Positions 25,334 through 34,342 of a DNA stretch of 64,000 bases are shown here, in pieces. The DNA comes from JBEBVQ01 sp964527735 (lineage in GTDB: Bacteria; Bacteroidota; Bacteroidia; Chitinophagales; Chitinophagaceae), in the NCBI GenBank assembly GCA_964527735.1, contig CAZGPG010000003.1:208608-272607 (forward strand), written 5' to 3'. Both the position numbers and the translations under genes were made by a program. The first letter of the stretch is position 1. Each line of letters starts with the position of its first letter. Under the pieces are notes generated by a model. The model was not told the origin of the DNA and ran no database searches. It saw only the letters and a list, made by a program, of their open reading frames with translations.

Positions 25334-27288
25334 GGGGTTATGTATTTGGAGTCTGGCTGAGGTGCAACCGGGACAATGAATTCTATATATATGGTTGTGC
25401 CTTTGCCGGGTGAAGTTTCCACGGTCAGCCGGCCATTCAGGCTTTTTACGCGCGACTGCAAATGTTGTAATCCGATCCCGTTTTTCTGTTGGTTGCTATC
25501 CATACCTATCCCGTCGTCTTCTACGGTCAGTCCGAAGATATGGTCATGCCGGCTGAGCTGGACGATCGCGTGTGTTGCCAGTGCGTGCTTCACCACATTG
25601 TTGATCAACTCCTGGATGATCCGGTAGACGGATAATTTGAAATCTTCCCCGAGGTGATCGAAAGAACCATAAGCCAGGAAGCTGATATTCAGCTTGCTGC
25701 TCTTCTGCACTTGGCGGCAGAACAGGTCTATGGCGTCCGGCAGCTCGTGCTGTACGAGGATTTCAGGAGTCAGGTTGTGGGCGGTGTGGCGTATCTCGTG
25801 CGCCGTTTCTTCGAGCAGGTGCATGGCGTCATGGAATTGTGCGGTATCCCTGAGGAAGGGATGCGCATTTTGTACGGCGGTAAAGTTCATTTTCACGGCG
25901 GTGATCATGCCTGCGATCCCGTCGTGCAGCTCGCGGGCGATGCGGGTACGTTCTTTTTCTTCTCCTTTTATGGTGGCTTTGAGGTTGTTTATTTCCTGTT
26001 GTTGCGTCTGCAACCGCATGCGGTGACGGTAATTGCGCCGGATAACAAGAAGCAGGATGACCAATATGCTTGCTCCGCCTGCAATACCACCAAGCCATAT
26101 GTTCTTTTGCTGCAGCAGGCGCTCCTGCTCTTTCAGCAGTAACTGTTTCTGTGCTATTTCGTAATCTTTTTGCGTGGTCCGGTATCTGATCTCGAGCTGG
26201 TGAACGGTGGTTGTTTTATCCTGGTGCATCAGGCTGTCGCGCAGCAGGTAGGAGGCGTACAGATGCAGGAAGGCATTACGGTAATCACCATTTTCATTGT
26301 ATAGATTGGCGAGCTGTGTTTGTGTATGTAATGCAATATCAGCAGCCTTCGATTCTTTTGCCTTTTTGAGCGCTTCCCCGAAATAATATTCTGCCCGGCT
26401 GTTCTGTCCCGTTAAATCATAGGCGTAGCCTAAAAGGTAAAACGTCCGGGCTGCGTATGATGCATTGCTGTTCCCTTTGATCTGCAGGGTTGCTTCCAGG
26501 TACGGGATCGCTTTTGCCGGCTGGTTATGATCCAGCAGGATGGTTGCCAGCGTTTGAAGCACGGTATATTCAGCATGATAATACCCGTATTCGCGCGCCA
26601 GTTCCAGGGCTTTGCTACCGTATTGCCATGAGGTATCTTTTTTGCCTGTTTTGTTATATACGATCGCCATATTATTCCAGATGGTTGCCAGTCTTGGATT
26701 CCCCGGAGTGTGCTGTGCTATTATTTCGGCCCTGTTCAGATAATACAAGGCTTTGTCGTATTCTTTCAGTTCTATCAATGCAGAACTCATGTTGTTGTAC
26801 ACCCCTATAAGTTGTGTAGCGATTGTTGTGTCCTTCCTGACGTGCGCTTCACCTATCTGTGCTGCAGTGAACAAGTGCTGCGCCGCCTGCCGGTAATCAC
26901 CCTGGAGCAGATACATGTATCCGGTGCCGTTCAGCGCCCGGCATATATTATGATGCGGTGTGTGTGTCTTTACACTATATGTCAGCGCATATTGATAGGC
27001 GCGTGTTGCCTTTGGATAATCATTTTTATGCAGGTACGTAGCGGCCAGCGCCAGATAGGCTTCAAATATTTCGCTATAGTCCTGTTTTTTTTCATTATCC
27101 AGGATAATATGGGTTAATATGCGGATAGCGCTGTCGAGATTCTTCCTTGCGATATGCTTTACTTCGTATACCGGAATGCTTTCACTTTTCCCGGGGACTG
27201 TTTCGAAGGATACCACTTGGTCGTTTTGTGCCGGTAACTGTACAGTGTAACTTATGATAAGTACAATAAGAATAACACGGTTTTTCAT
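25330..27288 (-). CDS. TPR-containing sensor histidine kinase (HisKA_3 type)
   Basis: 652 residues. A signal peptide (VILIVLIISYTVQLPA) is followed by tandem TPR repeats (about 80-370, for example ALNGTGYMYLLQGDYRQAAQ), a coiled coil, a transmembrane helix (about 396-418) and the HisKA_3 acceptor box ARELHDG near residue 452. The HATPase_c domain shows ELINNVVKHA, VEDDGIGMDS and GIGLQHLQSRV. It has the same architecture as the kinases at 101 and 39706. It forms an operon with the overlapping regulator gene and is divergent from the RCC1 surface protein; the 320-base gap between them is the probable control region. Confidence 0.92.
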   Translation of the reverse strand: MKNRVILIVLIISYTVQLPAQNDQVVSFETVPGKSESIPVYEVKHIARKNLDSAIRILTHIILDNEKKQDYSEIFEAYLALAATYLHKNDYPKATRAYQYALTYSVKTHTPHHNICRALNGTGYMYLLQGDYRQAAQHLFTAAQIGEAHVRKDTTIATQLIGVYNNMSSALIELKEYDKALYYLNRAEIIAQHTPGNPRLATIWNNMAIVYNKTGKKDTSWQYGSKALELAREYGYYHAEYTVLQTLATILLDHNQPAKAIPYLEATLQIKGNSNASYAARTFYLLGYAYDLTGQNSRAEYYFGEALKKAKESKAADIALHTQTQLANLYNENGDYRNAFLHLYASYLLRDSLMHQDKTTTVHQLEIRYRTTQKDYEIAQKQLLLKEQERLLQQKNIWLGGIAGGASILVILLLVIRRNYRHRMRLQTQQQEINNLKATIKGEEKERTRIARELHDGIAGMITAVKMNFTAVQNAHPFLRDTAQFHDAMHLLEETAHEIRHTAHNLTPEILVQHELPDAIDLFCRQVQKSSKLNISFLAYGSFDHLGEDFKLSVYRIIQELINNVVKHALATHAIVQLSRHDHIFGLTVEDDGIGMDSNQQKNGIGLQHLQSRVKSLNGRLTVETSPGKGTTIYIEFIVPVAPQPDSKYITP

Positions 27289-27610
27289 GATAGATACTGT
27301 ATGTGGGCAGAGCAGGAGTTCTCTTTAATGTATACTATGAACGGGATTTTGCATCCCTGTATTTTCAAATTAACCGCTCCGGTGATAACCGGATTATTAA
27401 ATTGATAACCACTGGTTTCAGGCAGGCATATATCTATCTATAAAGATAATGATTTTATGTGAATTATTAAATTCATGGTTTTCCATGAATTTCCAGACTC
27501 ATGTTTTGTCAATCTTTGAGCACTGATTTCAGATTATCGCTACCTATCATCAGTTTTTTGCTTTAGTTTGATTGTAGATATAAGTTTTTTATTAAAATAA
27601 TTATTAAATA
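27289..27610. other. Divergent intergenic region of kinase and RCC1 gene
   Basis: 322 AT-rich bases without a gene. It contains a perfect 10-bp dyad AAATTCATGG-TTTT-CCATGAATTT (27469-27492), a GGGAT/ATCCC dyad (27343-27357) and two direct GATAACC copies around 27380-27410. Any of these could be operator sites for the NarL-type regulator. No convincing -33/-7 pair was found for either gene. Confidence 0.5.
27469..27492. promoter_or_regulatory. Perfect 10-bp dyad, candidate operator
   Basis: AAATTCATGG and CCATGAATTT are separated by TTTT, about midway between the divergent kinase and RCC1 genes. The symmetry suits a dimeric regulator, but it is not a proven NarL-family site. Confidence 0.4.
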
Positions 27611-30600
27611 ATGGTTAAAAATATACTTATATTGTGTCTGGTTTTTATGTCTCTGTCCTACTATGCTCTTGCACAACCAGGGCGATCCAGGCAAAAAACT
27701 TTTTCGGCCTATCAAAATAACTATCAGCGTGTGGCCGGTGGTTTACATCATTCTCTCTACATCCGGAACGGTACTTTATGGGCTTGCGGACAGAATACCG
27801 ACGGTCGCCTGGGTGTCAATAATGTCGTGCAGCAGAATTCGTTTACCCAGGTAGGTACAGATAATGACTGGGTCAGTGTATCCGGCGGCCATAATCATAC
27901 GCTGGGACTTAAATCAGATGGCACACTCTGGGCCTGGGGAGCCAACGGCAAAGGACAATTAGGTCTGGGCGCTGCTGCGGGTACGGGCAATCAGCTGACC
28001 CCCCAGCGTGTAGGTGCTGATAATAAATGGGTGAGCATATCTGCAGGAGGTACGCATAGCATGGGCCTTAAATCGGATGGCACCGTATGGGTGTGGGGTG
28101 ACAACGGCAGCGGTCAATTGGGCGTTGGTGCAACACCGGCAACGTCGAATGTGCCGGTACAGGTAGGAGTATTAACAACATGGATAGCCATATCTGCGGG
28201 TATGAACAGTTCTATTGCATTACAGTCTGACGGATCTTTATGGAGTTGGGGGTATAATACTTATGGAGAGCTGGGTGTCGGGAATACAGTTAACAGAAAC
28301 ACGCCTACGCGTGTAGGCACGGATAATGACTGGATAAGTATTGCAGGCGGAAGATATAATAATGCTGCATTGAAGTCGGACGGGTCGTTATGGGCCTGGG
28401 GATATCCCGAGTACGGGCCTTTAGGTTATTCCGGTACAACTGCTCCCCGTACCACGCCCATCCGGATCGGTACGGATAATGATTGGGTACACATATCTCT
28501 TGGCGACCATTTTACAGCGACTAAGTCGAATGGTACCTTGTGGGTTTGGGGCTGGAATTTGCACGGTCAATTGGGGAACGGCACCACTACCCCGATTGTT
28601 CCTGCGCTTGCACAATTGAATGCCGCAAGGACATGGGCTTATGGTGTTGCGACCGGGTTTCATACGATAGCCGTTGAGCGCGACGGGAGTGTATGGGCGT
28701 GCGGTTATAATGAATATGGGCAACTGGGGATTGGTAACAATATTAATCTGTATGAACGTAATCCTATCCGCATTACGAATCCGGTGCCACCTGTGGACTG
28801 GTTGGGAGTATCGTTGGGAAGCAACCATACCAGCGGTGTGAAAACGGATGGTACGCTATGGTCATGGGGTAAGAATGACGTCGGGCAGCTTGGAGTCGGT
28901 GATCAGGTGTCCCGCAACAACGCAGTACAGGTAAGTACGAAAGATGACTGGATAAGCGTTTCTGCTGCGTATAACAGCACGTTCGCTTTCCGGATGGATG
29001 GCACGCTCTGGGGCTGGGGAGATAATAGCAGCGGGCAGTTAGGTATTGGTAATACCATTAGTATGGATACGCCGGTACAAGTAGGTACGGAACGTAAGTG
29101 GAGACGTGTTGTGATCGGTGAAGCACATGCCCTTGGCATTAAGGCGGATGGCACTTTGTGGGCATGGGGTAGTAATGCACAGGGACAGACGGGTCTTGGG
29201 GCTGCTCCCAGTACACCGCAGCAGCTTGGCAGTGACAACAAATGGATGAATGTATCTGCGGGTCGCTCACATAGTATGGGTCTTAAAGTAGATGGTACAC
29301 TGTGGGTCTGGGGGGCTAATGGTAACGGACAGTTGGGCACGGGCAGTACTACACAGGAGAATGCACCGGTACAGCTTGGTACGGATAAAAACTGGGCGAT
29401 CGTGTCGGCAGGCGCAGATCATAGTCTTGTGCTGAAGACGGATGGTACGTTGTGGAGTTATGGAAATAATATAAATGGTCAGCTGGGTATAGGTAATACA
29501 ACACAGCAAACCAGTCCGCAGCAGGTTGGCATTGACCGGGATTGGATTGGCATATTTGCCGGCCAGGGCTACAGCCTTGCGCTTAAATCCGACGGCACCT
29601 TGTGGGGCTGGGGCAGCAATGCTGATGGTGCGCTGGGGCTGGGTATAATCGTAAACACGACAAGTCCGGCACAGGTGCCCGCCCAAAGCGATGTCGTAGC
29701 GATAGCAGGCAGCACCGGAACACATTCCGGGATATTAAAGGTAAACCGGGATTTTATATGTATGACCGGAGGGAACGGAGACGGGCAATTAGGGGACGGA
29801 ACATTAATCAACAAAACAGCGTTTGTGTGTAATGTAGGTCTGACGCCTTGCGCACTTCCGCCTATTGTAGTTACAAAAACAGGAACTGACAGTTTTTGTA
29901 CGGGCGATAGCATTATCCTGAGTGTTCCTGACGGATTCAGTTATCAGTGGAAGCGGGGAACGACCGATGTGGGAAGTGATTCCTTTTACGTGGCGAAATT
30001 ATCCGGGGGATATAGCGTTGTCGTATCAGATGGAGGGTGTGCTACGACTTCACCGGTTACTACTGTGGTTGTAAATCCGTTACCACCGGCTGCGGTTATA
30101 CCTTCAGGAACGATAAGCATATGCCAGGGCGATGTGATGCAGATGAAGACAAATAATGGTCCACATCTTCGCTTCCACTGGCTGCGGGGCAGTAATGATT
30201 TAGGGGTTAATGACACATTTTATAATGCGGCAACCGCCGGCCATTATTCAGTGGTCGTCACAGATACGCAAACGCATTGTTTTAATGCCTCTGCACTGAC
30301 GGAACTTTCAGTTAACCCGTCTCCGGTTGCAGCAATAACACCCGGTGCTGCATCCGCCGCCATATGTGACGGGGATACCCTGCTACTGGAAGCCGCTCCG
30401 ACAGGAGGAGGTGTTACTCATAAATGGATGGAAAATAATGCGCTTAACGGCATAACGGCTTCTTCTTATCCGGCTACAGTTTCAGGAGATTATGCGGTTA
30501 TTGTAACAAACAGTCATAATTGCTCCGATACTTCTGCTGTAGTTGCACTCACCGTACATCCGACGCCTGTAGCAACACTCAATCCCCTCGGGCCGGTTTC

Positions 30601-31510
30601 CTTTTGCGAGCAGGATAGCGTTATATTACAGACAACCAACACTCCGGGACTGGTATATCAGTGGAGAAAAGATCTTACTAATATAAATCATAATGATGCT
30701 GCTTATCCTGCACGATTTTCAGGACAATACGATGTGATTGTAACGGATGCTAATTTGTGCAGGGATACATCTGATCCCGTAACGGTAATCATGTATCCCA
30801 TGCCGCTGGTCTCTGTTAGTCCCGGTGATACGTCTATATGCAGCGGGGTAGGATTACTGCTGTATGCGGAAACTCCGGATACAGGACTTGTATATCAATG
30901 GAAGGATGTAAATGGTGATATTCCTTTTGCTTCTGTTTATTTTTATGAAGTCACCGCTTCGGGAAACTATGCGGTAGAAGTACAGCGTAAGGGTATCAAT
31001 AATTGTACGGAAGTTTCAATGCCGGTACAGATAACAGTAAACCCGTTGCCTGTGCCTGAGATTGAATGGGATGGCGACACACTAAGTACAGGGACATATT
31101 TTACCGGCTGGCAGTGGTATCGATTTGGCCAATTGTTGCCATTTGCCACTTCATCCGGCTATGTGCCGGATCAGAACGGGACTTATTCCGTATCCGTCAT
31201 GGACACGAATGGATGTACCAATACATCCGCACCTTATAATGTACATAATGTGAATACCGGAATGTCTCTCCCGGGAAGCAAGGATGCAGGAGTATATATT
31301 TATCCTAATCCTGCCGGATCCATGGTACATATTTCAGCCTCATTTCCGGTGAATGTACTGATCTGTGGTATGGATGGTAAAGTAGTTTTGTACAGTGAGC
31401 ATGCAGGATCTATAGATTTAAGCAGTCTTGTTGCCGGCGTTTATATTGTAAGGGTAACAGATGCGAACGGGATATTGATCAGATACGAAAAGCTGGTAAA
31501 GAATGAGTAG
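27611..31510 (+). CDS. RCC1-repeat surface protein with Ig-like modules and T9SS type A domain
   Basis: 1299 residues. The signal peptide (ILILCLVFMSLSYYALA) is followed by fourteen RCC1-type repeats (about 40-735) with the core DGTLWAWGxNxxGQLG; thirteen are clear and the last (MTGGNGDGQLG) is degenerate. Fourteen repeats fit two seven-bladed propellers. Several Ig/PKD-like modules of about 85 residues follow (about 745-1210, for example CEQDSVILQTTNTPGLVYQW), then a T9SS type A sorting domain (IYPNPAGSMVHISA ... LVAGVYIVRVTD). The protein is exported and surface bound. The gene is divergent from the TPR kinase operon and 24 bases upstream of the type B protein at 31535, so the two may be cotranscribed. 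The ligand is unknown. Confidence 0.9.
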   Translation: MVKNILILCLVFMSLSYYALAQPGRSRQKTFSAYQNNYQRVAGGLHHSLYIRNGTLWACGQNTDGRLGVNNVVQQNSFTQVGTDNDWVSVSGGHNHTLGLKSDGTLWAWGANGKGQLGLGAAAGTGNQLTPQRVGADNKWVSISAGGTHSMGLKSDGTVWVWGDNGSGQLGVGATPATSNVPVQVGVLTTWIAISAGMNSSIALQSDGSLWSWGYNTYGELGVGNTVNRNTPTRVGTDNDWISIAGGRYNNAALKSDGSLWAWGYPEYGPLGYSGTTAPRTTPIRIGTDNDWVHISLGDHFTATKSNGTLWVWGWNLHGQLGNGTTTPIVPALAQLNAARTWAYGVATGFHTIAVERDGSVWACGYNEYGQLGIGNNINLYERNPIRITNPVPPVDWLGVSLGSNHTSGVKTDGTLWSWGKNDVGQLGVGDQVSRNNAVQVSTKDDWISVSAAYNSTFAFRMDGTLWGWGDNSSGQLGIGNTISMDTPVQVGTERKWRRVVIGEAHALGIKADGTLWAWGSNAQGQTGLGAAPSTPQQLGSDNKWMNVSAGRSHSMGLKVDGTLWVWGANGNGQLGTGSTTQENAPVQLGTDKNWAIVSAGADHSLVLKTDGTLWSYGNNINGQLGIGNTTQQTSPQQVGIDRDWIGIFAGQGYSLALKSDGTLWGWGSNADGALGLGIIVNTTSPAQVPAQSDVVAIAGSTGTHSGILKVNRDFICMTGGNGDGQLGDGTLINKTAFVCNVGLTPCALPPIVVTKTGTDSFCTGDSIILSVPDGFSYQWKRGTTDVGSDSFYVAKLSGGYSVVVSDGGCATTSPVTTVVVNPLPPAAVIPSGTISICQGDVMQMKTNNGPHLRFHWLRGSNDLGVNDTFYNAATAGHYSVVVTDTQTHCFNASALTELSVNPSPVAAITPGAASAAICDGDTLLLEAAPTGGGVTHKWMENNALNGITASSYPATVSGDYAVIVTNSHNCSDTSAVVALTVHPTPVATLNPLGPVSFCEQDSVILQTTNTPGLVYQWRKDLTNINHNDAAYPARFSGQYDVIVTDANLCRDTSDPVTVIMYPMPLVSVSPGDTSICSGVGLLLYAETPDTGLVYQWKDVNGDIPFASVYFYEVTASGNYAVEVQRKGINNCTEVSMPVQITVNPLPVPEIEWDGDTLSTGTYFTGWQWYRFGQLLPFATSSGYVPDQNGTYSVSVMDTNGCTNTSAPYNVHNVNTGMSLPGSKDAGVYIYPNPAGSMVHISASFPVNVLICGMDGKVVLYSEHAGSIDLSSLVAGVYIVRVTDANGILIRYEKLVKNE

Positions 31511-31534
31511 TATGGTTTATACGAGACATGAAAA

Positions 31535-34261
31535 ATGAAAAATTTTCGAATGAAGAAAATATACAAGAAAATATTACTGACAGTCTGTATGATGCAATTC
31601 ATTACGGTTTCTTTCGCTCAGAAAGAGAATAATGTATGGGCGTTTGGCATTCATGCAGGGTTAGATTTTAATAGCGGCATACCTGTACCGATACTTACGA
31701 ACCTGGGCGGATCGAATCCTTCTGCTGCTACCGGGAGCTATGAAGGGTGCGCATCTGTCAGTGACAGATATACCGGAGATCTGTTGTTTTATACACAAGG
31801 ATGGGCGGTATGGAACAGCAGTCATTCGATCATGCCGAACGGACAGAACTTATCATCGCATCCTAATGTTAAAAGTACTACACAGTCAAGCGTGATTGTG
31901 CCTTTCCCGGACAACTATAACCGTTATTATCTTTTTTCATTGGGGAATACGGAGGTGACCCCGGTGCGTGGGCTTCTCTCTTATTCTGTAATAGATATGA
32001 CGCTCGACGGAGGGCGTGGAGATGTAGTGCCGGGGTTAAAAAACATCCGGATTGATTCCAACCTGTCTGAAAAAATAGTAGCTGTAGGTGGTGAAAACTG
32101 TAACATCTGGGTATTGGTGCATGATCTGGATGACAGATTTAAGGCTTACGAAATAACAGCAGCCGGTATAAGCAGTGTGCCTGTTATTTCTCAGGTGGGT
32201 AGCGGCGACTATCTGGGAGGGGGAGAGATGAAGATGTCTTCTGACCGAAAAAAAATTGTTTGCGCGCTCCCTGCTCTTCCACCCCGCGCTGAATTATATG
32301 ATTTTGATCCGCTGACTGGTTTGGTATCGAATCCATTGCCATTAAATTTTATTTACCAGGACAGGGGAATGTACGGAACCTGCTTTTCTCCGGATAACTC
32401 CAAAGTATACTTCCAGGAAGACGGATGGAATAACTATCCGATCCGGATATACCAGTACGACCTTAGCTCCGGGATACCTTCCGTCATTCAGAATTCGCAT
32501 GTAGTAATAGATACGATGCCTTTAAACCCTTCTTCCGGTGGCGCCATGCAGTTAGGTCCGGACGGCAAGGTGTATGCAGTAAATTCAAATGGCACTGTCG
32601 GGTATATATATAGTATCGACAATCCTAATGTACAGGGGAAGGGTTGTAATTTTCGCCGGACGCATATTTCCTTGCTGCCGAGTGATAACGTTGTCCGTTA
32701 TGGTCTGCCGAATTTTGTGGCTTTCCCTCCCATACAGGATACCATTTATGAGTTGACGAATGTTTGTGAACCTGCCGATAGTCTGATCCTACGCGCGCCC
32801 TCCGGATTTTATCATTACGAATGGGACGACGGTAGTAATGATACGATACGGGTAATCAGAGGTACCGGCAAATGGTGGGTACGTTCCTTCAATTATTGCA
32901 GGCTACAGGTCGACACATTTGCATCGGCTGCAAACATGCTTACAGTAGATTTGGGACCGGACATCATTGCATGTGATGGAGATGTCATAAGACTTCAGTC
33001 TGCCGGCCATCATACCGTACCGGCATATCAGTGGAGTACCGGTGAAAGTTCATCTTCTATTGAGGTGGCAGGCCCCGGAGATTATTGGCTGCATATAACA
33101 GAAAATGCCTGTACCGGAAGAGATACTGTAAAGGTTGATTTTATCAGTGTGGGAGTGAATATGGGTAGTGATACCGGCATTTGCAGAGGAGACACACTTG
33201 TATTATCTGTGCCGTACTCGGCAGATTGGAGATATCTATGGAGTACTGGCATTACGGATACACAGATACGGGTTACGGTAGCAGGCAATTATTGGCTGCA
33301 GGTAGAAAATGGCGGATGTGTGGCAAACGATACGATACAGATTGCAGTATCGCTCCGGCCGGTAGTAAATCTTGGTGCAGATACGGTTATTTGCGAGGAC
33401 GTGCCGGTAGTTTTAGGCACCTTTTTTCCGGAAGCCACCTATATGTGGAACACTGGCAGTACAGATTCCTTTATATCGGTAAATGTTACCGGTGAATACC
33501 GGCTGCGTGTAAATATTGCGGGTTGTGTGGAAGAGGGTACGATCCATATAGTCGCAATGCCTTCACCTCTCCCCGACCTCGGGCCTGATCGCTACATATG
33601 CACCAATGATACGCTCTTGCTTAATGCCGGTATAAGCGGCAACAACCGTTATCTGTGGAATACCGGGGATACAGGCGCTGTATATGCCGCTACTGCGGCC
33701 GGAACGTATTCCGTCTCTGTTACTACAGAACATCGTTGCACCGGCAGTGATACGGTCTTGCTGACCTTCCACCCCAAGCCGGTGGTTTCGCTGGGCCCGG
33801 ATACGACCGTGTGTGAAGAAACACCGCTGCTGCTGGTCGCCCGGAAATTCAATGCGGATTCGCTGGTCTGGTCGGACGGAAGTACCGGCGAAATATTGTC
33901 CGTGCAATACGGCGGTACATATACGGTAACCGGTATTAACCGGTGCGGCACAGGCGCCGATACAATCCTGGTGCGCCAGCTATTTTGCGATATCTGGCTG
34001 CCCAACGCATTTACCCCCAATAATGACGGCGTAAACGATGTATTCCGGGTATTGGGTAATACGGGCAGACTGGAAGGGTTTGCCCTGAGCATATACGACC
34101 GCTGGGGCCAGCGTGTTTTCCATACCGCGGATAAATACAAGGGGTGGGATGGCATGTTTAACGGAGGCTATGCCCAGCTTGGGACTTACGTGTACCAGTT
34201 GCAATACAATATAGACCGAAAACCCTATCTGCAGAAAGGAAATTTTCATCTGCTCAGATAA
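31535..34261 (+). CDS. Ig-module surface protein with T9SS type B (gliding-motility-associated) domain
   Basis: 908 residues with a signal peptide (ILLTVCMMQFITVSFA). An N-terminal WD-like propeller (about 28-400) begins NNVWAFGIHAGLDFNSG and is followed by six Ig-like modules of about 65 residues. The module pattern is VxLGxDTxIC...YxWxTGxT...GxYxLxV...C. At the end is a T9SS type B domain (DIWLPNAFTPNNDGVNDVF ... YDRWGQRVF ... LGTYVYQLQY), the CHU_C family. The protein is expected to cross the outer membrane through the T9SS and be attached or released at the surface. It is a close paralogue of the protein at 49175, which has five Ig-like modules. Together with the VCBS gene at 34343 it forms a duplicated cassette. 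Confidence 0.9.
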   Translation: MKNFRMKKIYKKILLTVCMMQFITVSFAQKENNVWAFGIHAGLDFNSGIPVPILTNLGGSNPSAATGSYEGCASVSDRYTGDLLFYTQGWAVWNSSHSIMPNGQNLSSHPNVKSTTQSSVIVPFPDNYNRYYLFSLGNTEVTPVRGLLSYSVIDMTLDGGRGDVVPGLKNIRIDSNLSEKIVAVGGENCNIWVLVHDLDDRFKAYEITAAGISSVPVISQVGSGDYLGGGEMKMSSDRKKIVCALPALPPRAELYDFDPLTGLVSNPLPLNFIYQDRGMYGTCFSPDNSKVYFQEDGWNNYPIRIYQYDLSSGIPSVIQNSHVVIDTMPLNPSSGGAMQLGPDGKVYAVNSNGTVGYIYSIDNPNVQGKGCNFRRTHISLLPSDNVVRYGLPNFVAFPPIQDTIYELTNVCEPADSLILRAPSGFYHYEWDDGSNDTIRVIRGTGKWWVRSFNYCRLQVDTFASAANMLTVDLGPDIIACDGDVIRLQSAGHHTVPAYQWSTGESSSSIEVAGPGDYWLHITENACTGRDTVKVDFISVGVNMGSDTGICRGDTLVLSVPYSADWRYLWSTGITDTQIRVTVAGNYWLQVENGGCVANDTIQIAVSLRPVVNLGADTVICEDVPVVLGTFFPEATYMWNTGSTDSFISVNVTGEYRLRVNIAGCVEEGTIHIVAMPSPLPDLGPDRYICTNDTLLLNAGISGNNRYLWNTGDTGAVYAATAAGTYSVSVTTEHRCTGSDTVLLTFHPKPVVSLGPDTTVCEETPLLLVARKFNADSLVWSDGSTGEILSVQYGGTYTVTGINRCGTGADTILVRQLFCDIWLPNAFTPNNDGVNDVFRVLGNTGRLEGFALSIYDRWGQRVFHTADKYKGWDGMFNGGYAQLGTYVYQLQYNIDRKPYLQKGNFHLLR

Positions 34262-34277
34262 TATAAAAAACAAGTGC

Positions 34278-34304
34278 GCCGGTAAAACAGGAAATTTTTC
34301 CGGC
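34278..34304 (+). terminator. Weak hairpin after the type B gene
   Basis: GCCGG (34278-34282) pairs with CCGGC (34300-34304), extended by AAA/TTT with one unpaired base. It lies 16 bases after the stop and may cause partial termination before the VCBS gene. Confidence 0.35.
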
Positions 34305-34342
34305 AGGATAACTACACCATAGATTAATTACTGGACTTTTTT

